NCBI RefSeq assembly: GCF_029953285.1
Contig: NZ_JASAOI010000074.1
Coordinates: 1 to 41,107 of the forward strand
Origin: Yinghuangia seranimata
GTDB taxonomy: Bacteria; Actinomycetota; Actinomycetes; Streptomycetales; Streptomycetaceae
Length of the DNA: 41,107 nucleotides
Direction: 5' to 3'
Part shown: positions 9,008 to 16,864 of the stretch, one piece after another
Numbering within the stretch: position 1 is the first letter of the stretch
How the letters are laid out: every line of letters begins with the position of its first letter
Made by a program: the position numbers and the translations under genes
Notes under the pieces: model-generated
The model's input: only the letters and a program-made list of their open reading frames with translations
Databases searched by the model: none
Told to the model about the DNA's origin: nothing

Positions 9008-9201
9008 CCGACAGCGCCCGAACCTTCCCGCTGAACCGCCCCCCGTCCCACGGCCGGGAGGTGCCTCACCGCTGAGCGGCGGCTCGCCCGCGGCGTCCGC
9101 GACCGCCGTTGCCCGGAGGGCGATTCCGCATGCCCGCGAACGGCGGCGCAGCCCGCGCACCCCCCCGTCCGCCCCCGACTCCGTCGAGGACTGAACCCAC
9201 C

Positions 9202-11736
9202 ATGTGGAAAACCACCCTGCGCAACCTGGTCGCCTACCGGCTCAGGCTCGCGCTGACCGCCGTCGCCATCGTGTTCGGCGTGGCCTTCGTCTCCGGTGTG
9301 CTCACCCTGAGCAGCACGCTGTCGAAGGCGTACAAGGACGCCGCGGCCACCGACTACGAAGGAGTGTCCGTCGCCGTCCGCCCGACCGGCGACGCGAAGA
9401 AGGCCAACCAGATCCCGGCCCTCGACGAGGCGCTGACCGCCAAGCTGCGCGCGCTGCCGGGTGTCGCCTCGGTGCGCGCGACCAGCAGCGGGTTCACCGC
9501 CGTGGTCGACCGCGACGGCGAGCGGCTCGGCGGGCGCCGCAACGTCGTCGGTGCGACGTTCTCGCCCGGCAAGGACGGCCAGGACCCCAAGTACCGCTTC
9601 GAGACGGGCCGCGGACCGGCGAACGCGCAGGAGGTGGCGATCGACAAGCGCGTCGCGGAGGACGGCGGCTACAAGGTCGGCGACCGCATCCGCGTCGTCG
9701 CCAACGGTCCCGTGCGCGACGTGCTGCTGGTCGGCACCTTCACCACCGACGACGCGCAGTACAAACTCGGCGGCTCCATCACGCTGTTCGACCGCGCGAC
9801 CGCGCAACAGCTGTTCAACCAGCCCGGCCGCGACGGCGAGCTCAGCGTGCGCACCCTGCCGGGGACCGGCGAGGAGGCCCTGCTCGCCGAGGTGCGCCCG
9901 CTCGTACCGCGCGGCGCCGAGGCGGTCACCGGCACCAAGCTGCGCGACGACCAGGCCAAGGACATCGAACGCGACACCAAGTCGCTGTCCATGACGCTGC
10001 TGGCGTTCGCCGGTATCGCGCTGTTCGTCGGCACGTTCATCATCGCCAACACCTTCACCATGCTGGTCGCCCAGCGCACACGGGAGTTCGCGCTGCTGCG
10101 CGCCGTCGGAGCGACCCGCACGCAGGTCACCCGGTCGGTGCTCGTCGAGGCGACGCTGCTGGGTGTGCTGTCCGGCACGGCCGGATTCGTGCTCGGCCTC
10201 GGGCTGTGCCAGGGGCTGCGCGCGGTGTTCAACGCGGCCGGTGCCGAACTGCCGTCCGGGCCCCTGGTGATCACGCCGAACGCGGTCATCGCGTCGCTCG
10301 TCGTCGGCGTCCTCGTCACGGTCGTCGCGGCGTGGCTGCCGGCCCGGCGCGCGGCGTCCATCCCGCCCGTCGCGGCGCTGCGCAGCGATGTGCCGCCGAC
10401 CGCGAAGAGCCTGCGGCGGCGCAACCTGAGCGGCGCGTTCATGGTCGGCCTGGGCGCGGTCATCTGCTACGGCTACGGGCAGCTCAAGGACAAGACGAGC
10501 GGCGACGTCCTGATGATCCTGCTCGGCGGCGCCGTCGCGCTGACCGGCGTGATCATGCTGGTGCCGATGCTCGCGACGCCGGTCGTCCGCGCCGTCGGAC
10601 TGCCGCTGGCACGCGGGTTCGGGATCTCCGGCAAACTCGCGCGGGAGAACGCGGTGCGGAACCCGCGGCGCACCGCCGCCACCGCGTCCGCCCTGATGAT
10701 CGGGCTCGTGCTGGTCAGCATGCTGTCCGTGTTCGGCGCCTCGCTGAAGCAGGAGCTCGACCGGGTCGCGCTGCGCGGCATCACCGCCGACTACGGCGTG
10801 AGCCTGGTCTCCAACCAGCCCATGGACCCGGCGATGGTCGACGCGGTGCTCAAGGCGCCCGGCGTCCAGGCCGCGTCGCCGCTGCTGTCCACCGAGGTCG
10901 CCATGGGCACCGGCGGCACCACCACCGAGGTCACCGGCGTCGACGGCCGCACCGGCATGCAGCTGCTGCACGCCGACTTCACGGAAGGCGGCCCCGAGGG
11001 TTTCGCCGCGGGCATCCTGCTCGACCAGAAGTTCGCCAAGGACCACGGCTGGAAGGTCGGCGGCACCGTGCCGGTCACCTACCCGGACGGCCAGACGGCG
11101 TCCGTAACGGTCGCCGGCCTCTACGAGACCAGTCTGCTGCTGGGCAACGCGCTGATGCCCAACCAGCTGCTCCAACCGCACCTGGACCGCGCCACCGCGA
11201 CCGACGTCCTGGTCAAGTCCGCGCCCGGCGCGGGCGGTTCGATGCGCGACAACCTCAAGAACGCGCTCAACCGCAACCCGGCCGTGAAGATCATGTCGAA
11301 GGACGACTACCGCAAGGAACTCGGCGGCATCATCGACCTGATGCTCAACCTGCTGTACGCGCTGCTCGGCATGGCCATCGTCATCGCGGTCATCGGCATC
11401 GTCAACACACTGGCCATGTCGGTGTTCGAACGCACCCGTGAGATCGGCATGCTGCGGGCGATCGGCATGGACCGGCGCCGAATCCGCTCGATGATCCGCA
11501 TCGAAGCCGTCATGATCTCCGTGTTCGGCGCGCTGCTCGGCACGGGGATCGGCCTCGGCGTCGGCGTCCTCGGTGTGAAGGCCCTCAAGGGCAGCACACA
11601 GATGACGCCCACGGTCCCGTGGGAGCGCATGGGCCTGTTCCTGGTCCTCGCCGCGCTGGTCGGCATGCTCGCGGCGGCCTGGCCCGCCCGGCGCGCCGCA
11701 CGTATGGAGGTCCTCGGTGCGATCAAGGCGGAGTAA
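9202..11736 (+). CDS. MacB-like ABC exporter permease, double FtsX type
   Basis: 844 residues with the same architecture as the permease at 4479-7052: anchor at ~16-36 (LALTAVAIVFGVAFVSGVL), large periplasm-facing domain, FtsX core with TFTMLVAQRTREFALLRAVG, second domain, and FtsX core with TLAMSVFERTREIGMLRAIG ending in WPARRAARMEVLGAIKAE. ATG at 9202 was chosen because the protein then begins MWKTTLRNL, which matches the MLKASFRSF start of the paralogue; GAGGA lies 11 bases upstream. The residues upstream in the open frame are Pro/Arg-rich and unlikely to be translated. The two permeases are clearly more diverged than their ATPases. Confidence 0.9.
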   Translation: MWKTTLRNLVAYRLRLALTAVAIVFGVAFVSGVLTLSSTLSKAYKDAAATDYEGVSVAVRPTGDAKKANQIPALDEALTAKLRALPGVASVRATSSGFTAVVDRDGERLGGRRNVVGATFSPGKDGQDPKYRFETGRGPANAQEVAIDKRVAEDGGYKVGDRIRVVANGPVRDVLLVGTFTTDDAQYKLGGSITLFDRATAQQLFNQPGRDGELSVRTLPGTGEEALLAEVRPLVPRGAEAVTGTKLRDDQAKDIERDTKSLSMTLLAFAGIALFVGTFIIANTFTMLVAQRTREFALLRAVGATRTQVTRSVLVEATLLGVLSGTAGFVLGLGLCQGLRAVFNAAGAELPSGPLVITPNAVIASLVVGVLVTVVAAWLPARRAASIPPVAALRSDVPPTAKSLRRRNLSGAFMVGLGAVICYGYGQLKDKTSGDVLMILLGGAVALTGVIMLVPMLATPVVRAVGLPLARGFGISGKLARENAVRNPRRTAATASALMIGLVLVSMLSVFGASLKQELDRVALRGITADYGVSLVSNQPMDPAMVDAVLKAPGVQAASPLLSTEVAMGTGGTTTEVTGVDGRTGMQLLHADFTEGGPEGFAAGILLDQKFAKDHGWKVGGTVPVTYPDGQTASVTVAGLYETSLLLGNALMPNQLLQPHLDRATATDVLVKSAPGAGGSMRDNLKNALNRNPAVKIMSKDDYRKELGGIIDLMLNLLYALLGMAIVIAVIGIVNTLAMSVFERTREIGMLRAIGMDRRRIRSMIRIEAVMISVFGALLGTGIGLGVGVLGVKALKGSTQMTPTVPWERMGLFLVLAALVGMLAAAWPARRAARMEVLGAIKAE

Positions 11737-11742
11737 CGACCA

Positions 11743-12999
11743 GTGACAGCTTGGCTGCCGACCGTGCCGGCCCTGCCGGCCGGCGACCAGTGGGCGCGGG
11801 CAGGGGCGGTGGGTACCGTGGACCAGGTGAAACGCCGCCCCTTCTCGCGTCCGGTGCCCCCCGTGGTGTTCGACCGGATCTTCGCCGGCGGCTTCACCGT
11901 GCTGATCGTGGCCGCCCTCGCCTGGGCGGGCTGGACCGAGCGCCACGAGGGCATCGCCGCGACCGAGTGGATCAAGGCGGCGATGCAGATCGCCAGCACC
12001 GTCGCGCTGTTCTGGCGGCGGGCCCACCCGATCGCCGTCGGCCTCGCGTGCGGGCTGCTGTCCCTCCCGGAGCAGGCCGTCGCGACACCGTTCGCGATGT
12101 ACGCCGTGGGGCGCTACGTCGAGGACCGCACCAAGGTGTGGTTCGTCGTCGTGCCGGTCAGCGTGGTCTGGGCGCAGCCCTGGGCGATGCCGAGCACCGG
12201 CGACCGGATCGGCAACATCCTCATCGGCCTCGCACCCGCGCTGTACGGCCTGTACGTCGCGTCCCGGAACCGGCTCATCGCGGCCCTCGCCGAACGCGCC
12301 GAACGGGCCGAGCGGGAACAGGAACTGCGCGCCGAGCAGGCCCGCTCGGAAGAACGCGAACGCCTCGCGGGCGAGATGCACGACGTCGTCACGCACCGCG
12401 TCAGCCTGATGGTCCTGCAGGCCGGTGCCCTGCGCACCCGCGCCCCCGACCAGGCGGTCCGCGACGCCGCCGAGGACCTTCGCCTCGTCGGCTGCCAGGC
12501 GCTCGAGGAACTCCGCAACCTCGTCACGATCCTGCGCAACGAGGACCGGTTCGGCACCTCGGCGGCGGCCGAACCCGCCGAGCTCGACCTGTCCCGGCTC
12601 GTCGCCGAGTCCCGCACCGCGGGCGTCGACGTGCGGCTCAGCCTCGAGGGCGCGATGCCGCCCGCGTCGCCGGTGGTGGTGCGCACCGCGTACCGCATCG
12701 TGCAGGAGTCCCTCACGAACGTGCACAAGCACGCCCCCGGCGCGAGCGTGGGCATCCACGTGCGGCACTCCGAGGGCTGGCTGCGCATCCAGGTCGTCAA
12801 CACCGCCGCGACCGGACCGTGCGAACTCGTGTTCCCCGGCGAGGGCACCGGCCTGACCGGGCTGCGGCAGCGCGTCGAGATGGTCAAGGGCTCGCTGCGC
12901 GCCGGACCCACCGGCGACGGCGGGTTCGCGGTCGCCGCCGACCTCCCCGTCGCGACCGCGGCCGGGACACCCGCCCAAACCCCTTCAGGAGCACGATGA
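11743..12999 (+). CDS. NarL-type sensor histidine kinase
   Basis: 418 residues. The N-terminal half holds several membrane segments (about residues 45-180). Next come a coiled linker rich in AERAERAEREQ, the HisKA_3 dimerisation box ERLAGEMHDVVTHRVSLM with the phospho-acceptor His at about 213, and a HATPase_c domain with the N-box YRIVQESLTNVHKHA and G-box GTGLTGLRQRV. GTG start six bases after the permease stop; a second GTG at 11818 is also possible. The stop overlaps the response regulator ATG by four bases, so the pair is coupled. Being in the same operon as the exporter suggests the kinase senses the exporter's cargo or envelope stress (inference). Confidence 0.92.
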   Translation: MTAWLPTVPALPAGDQWARAGAVGTVDQVKRRPFSRPVPPVVFDRIFAGGFTVLIVAALAWAGWTERHEGIAATEWIKAAMQIASTVALFWRRAHPIAVGLACGLLSLPEQAVATPFAMYAVGRYVEDRTKVWFVVVPVSVVWAQPWAMPSTGDRIGNILIGLAPALYGLYVASRNRLIAALAERAERAEREQELRAEQARSEERERLAGEMHDVVTHRVSLMVLQAGALRTRAPDQAVRDAAEDLRLVGCQALEELRNLVTILRNEDRFGTSAAAEPAELDLSRLVAESRTAGVDVRLSLEGAMPPASPVVVRTAYRIVQESLTNVHKHAPGASVGIHVRHSEGWLRIQVVNTAATGPCELVFPGEGTGLTGLRQRVEMVKGSLRAGPTGDGGFAVAADLPVATAAGTPAQTPSGAR

Positions 13000-13649
13000 T
13001 CCGGGTGCTGGTGGTCGACGACGAGCGGATGGTGTGCACGCTGCTGCGCACCATCCTCGGCACGTCGTCCGACGTCGAGGTGGTCGGCGAGGCCTACGAC
13101 GGCGCCGAGGCCGTCGAGTCCGTCGTCCGCCTCGCCCCCGACGTCGTCCTGATGGACCTGCACATGCCGGGCGTGGACGGCCTCACCGCCATCGACCGCA
13201 TCCGCAGGCTCCCCGAACCGCCGCGCGTCGTCGTCCTGACCACGATCGACCCCGACCAGTACGTCCTCCGCGCGCTGCACGCCGGTGCCGCGGGCTTCCT
13301 GCTCAAGGACACCCCGCCGGAGGACCTGATCGGGCTGGTGCGGGTGGCGTCCGAGGGGCACACCGTGCTGTCGCCCGCGGCCACCCGCGGCCTGGTGACC
13401 GCGTCGGCGGGGCACGACGCCGTCCGGCAGCGGGCGTTGCTGCGCATCGAGGAACTGACCGAGCGGGAACGGGAGGTGCTCGCCTGCCTGGGCGAGGGCC
13501 TGTCGAACGCGCAGATCGCGGAACGGCTGTTCCTCAGCGAGGCGACCGTGAAGGGCTACGTGTCGCGGCTGCTGGTCAAGCTCGACTGCGCGAACCGCAC
13601 GCAGGCCGGGATCATCGCGTACGACGCGGGGCTGATCGCGCGCACATGA
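12996..13649 (+). CDS. NarL/LuxR-family response regulator
   Basis: 217 residues. Receiver domain with acidic pocket VVDDE (8-10), phospho-acceptor Asp 54 in VVLMDLHMPG, and conserved Lys 104 in GFLLKD. The C-terminal LuxR helix-turn-helix begins at about 150 (ELTEREREVLACLGEG) with LSNAQIAERLFLSEATVKGY. AGGAG lies five bases before the ATG. It is expected to bind DNA as a dimer once phosphorylated by the adjacent kinase. The dyad between the two ABC operons is a reasonable target. Confidence 0.94.
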   Translation: MIRVLVVDDERMVCTLLRTILGTSSDVEVVGEAYDGAEAVESVVRLAPDVVLMDLHMPGVDGLTAIDRIRRLPEPPRVVVLTTIDPDQYVLRALHAGAAGFLLKDTPPEDLIGLVRVASEGHTVLSPAATRGLVTASAGHDAVRQRALLRIEELTEREREVLACLGEGLSNAQIAERLFLSEATVKGYVSRLLVKLDCANRTQAGIIAYDAGLIART

Positions 13650-13688
13650 GGCGCGCGGTCGGCCCCGCGTCGTGGTCGCACCGGCGGA

Positions 13689-15176
13689 TCAGCCCACCGG
13701 GACCCCGCTCCTGGCCTCGGCCTCCGCCTCCGGAGACTCGGCGACGGCGGCGGACAGCGTGTTGTGCCGGGCCGTCCAGGCGACGAGGACGCCCAGCAAC
13801 GCGGCGCACGCCATCAGCACCGACTGGATCTCGAACGCGCGGCTGAACCCGTCGACGTTGGCGTGGAGCGGGTCGACGCCCTCGGCGATGCGGTCGTCGC
13901 GCAGGCTGCTCGCGACGGTGACCAGGACGGCGATGCCGATGGCCGCACCTATCTGCTGGCAGGTGGTCACCATCGCGGACGCGACGCCGCCGTCGCCCTC
14001 GCCCGCACCGCCGGTCGCGACCTGGATGATCGCGACGAACGCCGCGCCGAGGCCGAGACCGGTGACGACGAGGGCCGGCATCAGGTGGGCGGTGAAGGAA
14101 CTGGCCGCGTCCAGGCGGCTCATCGAGAACATGCCGCAGGCGGCGACGGCCGGGCCCAGGACCAGCGGGACGGCCGGCCCGCGCGTGGTCAGCACCTTGG
14201 ACGTGACACCCGCCGCGACGCCCATGCCCACGCTGAACGGGAGGTACGAGAGCCCGGTCCGCATGGGCGCCCAGTGCTGGATGTTCTGCATGTAGAGCGT
14301 GAGGAAGAAGAACATCGCGAACAGGCCGCCGGCCGCGACGAGGACGAGGAGCTGGGCGAGCGTGGCGTCGCGCCGCTTGAGCAGGCCGCGGGGGATGAGC
14401 GGTTCGTCGGCGGTGCGCTGCCGCAGCGCGAACCCGGCGGCGAGGACGGCCGCGCCCGCGAGGCCGAGCAGGGTGCGGGCGGAGCCCCACGGGTGCTTGT
14501 CGGTCTCGACGACGGTGTAGACGAGCAGCAGGACGGCCAGGGTGCCGAGCGCGGCGCCGGGGAAGTCGGGCGTGCGCCCGCGCTCGCCGCGTTCGTCGGC
14601 GGGGATGACGCGCGGCATGGCCAGCAGCGCGACCGCGCCGACCGGCAGGTTGATGAGGAAGATCCAGCGCCAGTCCGTCCATTCGACGAGCGCCCCGCCG
14701 AGGAGCAGCCCGGTCGCGGCGCCGAGCCCGGTGAGCGCGGCCCAGACGCCGAGGGCGCGGGCGCGTTCGGCGCGGTCCTGGAACGTCGCGAGCAGGATCG
14801 ACAGGGCGGCGGGGGACAGCATCGCGCCGGCGACGCCCTGCGTGGCGCGGGCGGCGATGAGCGTCCCGGCGTTGGGCGCCAGCCCGCATGCGGCCGAGGC
14901 GAGGACGAAGCCGGTGAGCGCGCCGGCGAACAGCCGCCGCCGTCCGACGAGGTCGGCGAGCCCGCCGCCGATGAGCAGGAAGCCGCCGAACGTCAGGAAG
15001 TACGCGTTGGTGACCCACGACAGCGCGTTCGGGGAGAAGTGGAGGTCGGCACCGACGGTCGGCAGCGCCACATTGACGATCGTGTCGTCGATGAGGAGCA
15101 CGAACTGCGCGGTGCACACCAGGAGCAGCACGAGACGGCGGTTCACGCCCTCGTGGCCGGTGCCGTGGGCTTGCAT
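13689..15176 (-). CDS. MFS drug exporter, DHA2/EmrB-QacA type (14 TM)
   Basis: 495 residues. The N-terminus LLVCTAQFVLLIDDTIVNVALP carries the DHA2 motif D1. The loop GGGLADLVGRRRLF is motif A, and the helix-5 segment with GLGAATGLLLGGALVEWTDWRWIFLINLPVG is motif C and the family hallmark. Length and spacing fit 14 transmembrane helices and proton-driven export of lipophilic drugs or metabolites. The ATG at 15176 follows AGGAGGGG; the longer open frame upstream runs through the operator and is not coding. It diverges from the TetR gene, the standard arrangement for ligand-controlled efflux. The ligand is unknown. Confidence 0.92.
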   Translation of the reverse strand: MQAHGTGHEGVNRRLVLLLVCTAQFVLLIDDTIVNVALPTVGADLHFSPNALSWVTNAYFLTFGGFLLIGGGLADLVGRRRLFAGALTGFVLASAACGLAPNAGTLIAARATQGVAGAMLSPAALSILLATFQDRAERARALGVWAALTGLGAATGLLLGGALVEWTDWRWIFLINLPVGAVALLAMPRVIPADERGERGRTPDFPGAALGTLAVLLLVYTVVETDKHPWGSARTLLGLAGAAVLAAGFALRQRTADEPLIPRGLLKRRDATLAQLLVLVAAGGLFAMFFFLTLYMQNIQHWAPMRTGLSYLPFSVGMGVAAGVTSKVLTTRGPAVPLVLGPAVAACGMFSMSRLDAASSFTAHLMPALVVTGLGLGAAFVAIIQVATGGAGEGDGGVASAMVTTCQQIGAAIGIAVLVTVASSLRDDRIAEGVDPLHANVDGFSRAFEIQSVLMACAALLGVLVAWTARHNTLSAAVAESPEAEAEARSGVPVG

Positions 15177-15189
15177 GGGAGAGCCCCTC

Positions 15190-15236
15190 CTACAGTTGTA
15201 GAAATGACTTCTCCAGTTGTAGAGATTTCTTCTACA
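15190..15236. promoter_or_regulatory. TetR operator region with repeated TGTAGA elements
   Basis: An AT-richer island in the 88-bp divergent gap. CAGTTGTAGA occurs twice as a direct repeat (15193-15202 and 15214-15223), 21 bp apart, about two helical turns. CTACA-GT-TGTAG (15190-15201) and TGTAGA-N7-TCTACA (15218-15236) are inverted repeats. This is a good candidate for two TetR dimers bound on one DNA face, shutting off both the exporter and the regulator. Confidence 0.7.
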
Positions 15237-15264
15237 GGCGTCAAGCTGCTGGCAGAATGGGGGC

Positions 15265-15909
15265 ATGCGAGACGAGGACGACACCACCGGCGAAGCCCGG
15301 CACCAGGGCGCCGCGGCCGGCCGGCGCGTGCAGCTGCTCGACGCCGCGATCCGCGTGCTCGCCGCGCAGGGGCTACGCGGTCTCACGCACCGCGCCGTGC
15401 AGCAGGAGGCCGGGCTGCCGCACGGCTCGGTGACGTACTACTTCAAGACCCGCGACCACCTCGTGCTCGGCGTCATCGAGCGCATGAGCGAGCTCGAGCA
15501 GGCCGCCGCCTCGCAGGTCGCCGACGAGCTGATGCGCGCGATGGTCGCCCGGCCGTTCGACCCGGACTACCGGCACATCGCGGACCTGACGAAGGCGTGG
15601 TGGGACGGCAGCCGCGACCGCGAGCTCGCCCGCTACGAGATGCAGATCGCCGGCCGCCGCGAGGCGTTGATCGGGGACGCGATGCGCCGCTCCACCGCGG
15701 AGTTCCGCAAGCTCACCGAGTTCATCGCGCTGGCGTGCGGATCGACCGACGCGGAGGCCGACGGCGAGGTCCTCATCGCCATGATCGACGGCATGCTGTT
15801 CCACTACCTGGTCAACCAGCCGGCCGACCCGCGCTACATCGAGATCGGCCTCCGCCGCGCGATCGAGTCGCTCCGATCCGTTCCGGCGGAGGCCGCGAAC
15901 CGCACCTGA
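15265..15909 (+). CDS. TetR-family regulator of the adjacent exporter
   Basis: 214 residues. The N-terminal helix-turn-helix spans about 22-66: LLDAAIRVLAAQGLRGLTHR, then AVQQEAGLPHGSVTYYFKTRDHL, the YYF(K/P)(T/S) signature of TetR proteins. The C-terminal ligand domain is divergent, as usual. ATG at 15265 follows a weak purine-rich stretch. The gene diverges from the MFS exporter, with a repeat-rich operator between them, so it is probably a local repressor released by an exported compound. Its stop lies two bases from the stop of the convergent ECM4-type gene. Confidence 0.92.
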   Translation: MRDEDDTTGEARHQGAAAGRRVQLLDAAIRVLAAQGLRGLTHRAVQQEAGLPHGSVTYYFKTRDHLVLGVIERMSELEQAAASQVADELMRAMVARPFDPDYRHIADLTKAWWDGSRDRELARYEMQIAGRREALIGDAMRRSTAEFRKLTEFIALACGSTDAEADGEVLIAMIDGMLFHYLVNQPADPRYIEIGLRRAIESLRSVPAEAANRT

Positions 15910-15911
15910 GG

Positions 15912-16796
15912 CTAGGCGGGGTCGACTCCGGTCCCGGTCTCGAACCCGGTGAGGCCCAGCACCGCGAAGTCGGTCGCCGCCGCGAACGTCGGCAGGGCGG
16001 CGAGCCGTTGTGTGTACGCCCAAAGGCTGGGGAAGTCCCGCAGCGTGCGGCCGTCCTTCCCGACCGCCGCGCCGTAGGCCTTCTCGAAGCGGATCAACTT
16101 GACCCACAGCCGGACGTCGGACAGCGTCAGCGCCCTGCCGTGCACGAACGCCAGCGCGGACAAGCGCTCTTCATGGGCGTCGAGGGCGTTGGCGGAGGTT
16201 CCGTCGGCGTCCTCGACGAGCCCGCCCGCACGCACCTCGGCGGTGATCCGTGCGTCGAACACATCGATGTCCGAGCGGAGTTCCACCGGATACAGGTCGA
16301 CGGACCCGTCGGCCCACGCGTCGAACCGGGTGGCCAGGTCCACTGGTATGACCGGGAATTCGTTGCTGACCACCCGGGACGTCGTGCGGTCCCACAGCGT
16401 CGGGACGGAGATGTGGCCGTCGTAGCCCGGTTCGGTCGCCTCGTAGGCGTCGCGCAGCAGCGCGAAGCCGTTGACCGGGTCGGGGCCGAAGCGTTCGCGG
16501 AACGCCCAACCGCGCCCGTCGCGCTCCTCGTCGACGTAGGACGCGGTGACCACGTCCTCGAGCCCCTTCACGGTCCGCACGATCGCGGCGATGTGCGCCC
16601 ACGGGCAGCCGTGCGCGAGGTACAGGTGGTAGCGGCCGGGCTCGGCGGGGTACGGGACCGAGCCGGGCGCGGAGATCCGGCCCTGGAACGGGTAGATCGG
16701 GCACTCGACACCGTTCGCGGACGACGGCGGCTTGGCGCGGTAGACCCCGAAGACGTCGGTGTCTACGGGGCTGGCGAACACTGCGGTGCTGGTCAT
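15912..16796 (-). CDS. ECM4/YqjG-type glutathione-transferase-like protein (paralogue 1)
   Basis: 294 residues. The family (xi/ECM4, glutathionyl-hydroquinone reductases) uses a nucleophilic Cys in a CPWAH motif; here HGCPWAH has Cys at residue 64. Other family blocks are DVFGVYRA near the start, GRGWAFRE, YEATEPGYDGHISVPTLWD, SNEFPVI and a C-terminal all-helical domain with LTLSDVRLWVKLIRFE. ATG at 16796 follows GGAG by eight bases; the upstream open frame belongs to shadow sequence. It is 68 bases downstream of the FAD-binding gene on the same strand, probably one operon under the leader peptide at 19024-19104. Actinobacteria generally use mycothiol rather than glutathione, so the thiol partner is uncertain. 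Confidence 0.85.
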   Translation of the reverse strand: MTSTAVFASPVDTDVFGVYRAKPPSSANGVECPIYPFQGRISAPGSVPYPAEPGRYHLYLAHGCPWAHIAAIVRTVKGLEDVVTASYVDEERDGRGWAFRERFGPDPVNGFALLRDAYEATEPGYDGHISVPTLWDRTTSRVVSNEFPVIPVDLATRFDAWADGSVDLYPVELRSDIDVFDARITAEVRAGGLVEDADGTSANALDAHEERLSALAFVHGRALTLSDVRLWVKLIRFEKAYGAAVGKDGRTLRDFPSLWAYTQRLAALPTFAAATDFAVLGLTGFETGTGVDPA

Positions 16797-16864
16797 CGAG
16801 GACTCCAAAGGTGCTGCCGGGAACCGGATTTCGGATGGGGAGGGGGGAATGGGGGAGGGGCTCG

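Noticed and set aside
8890-12978. 1362-codon open frame on minus across the second ABC operon and kinase
   Set aside because: Low-complexity antisense shadow of well-supported plus-strand genes.
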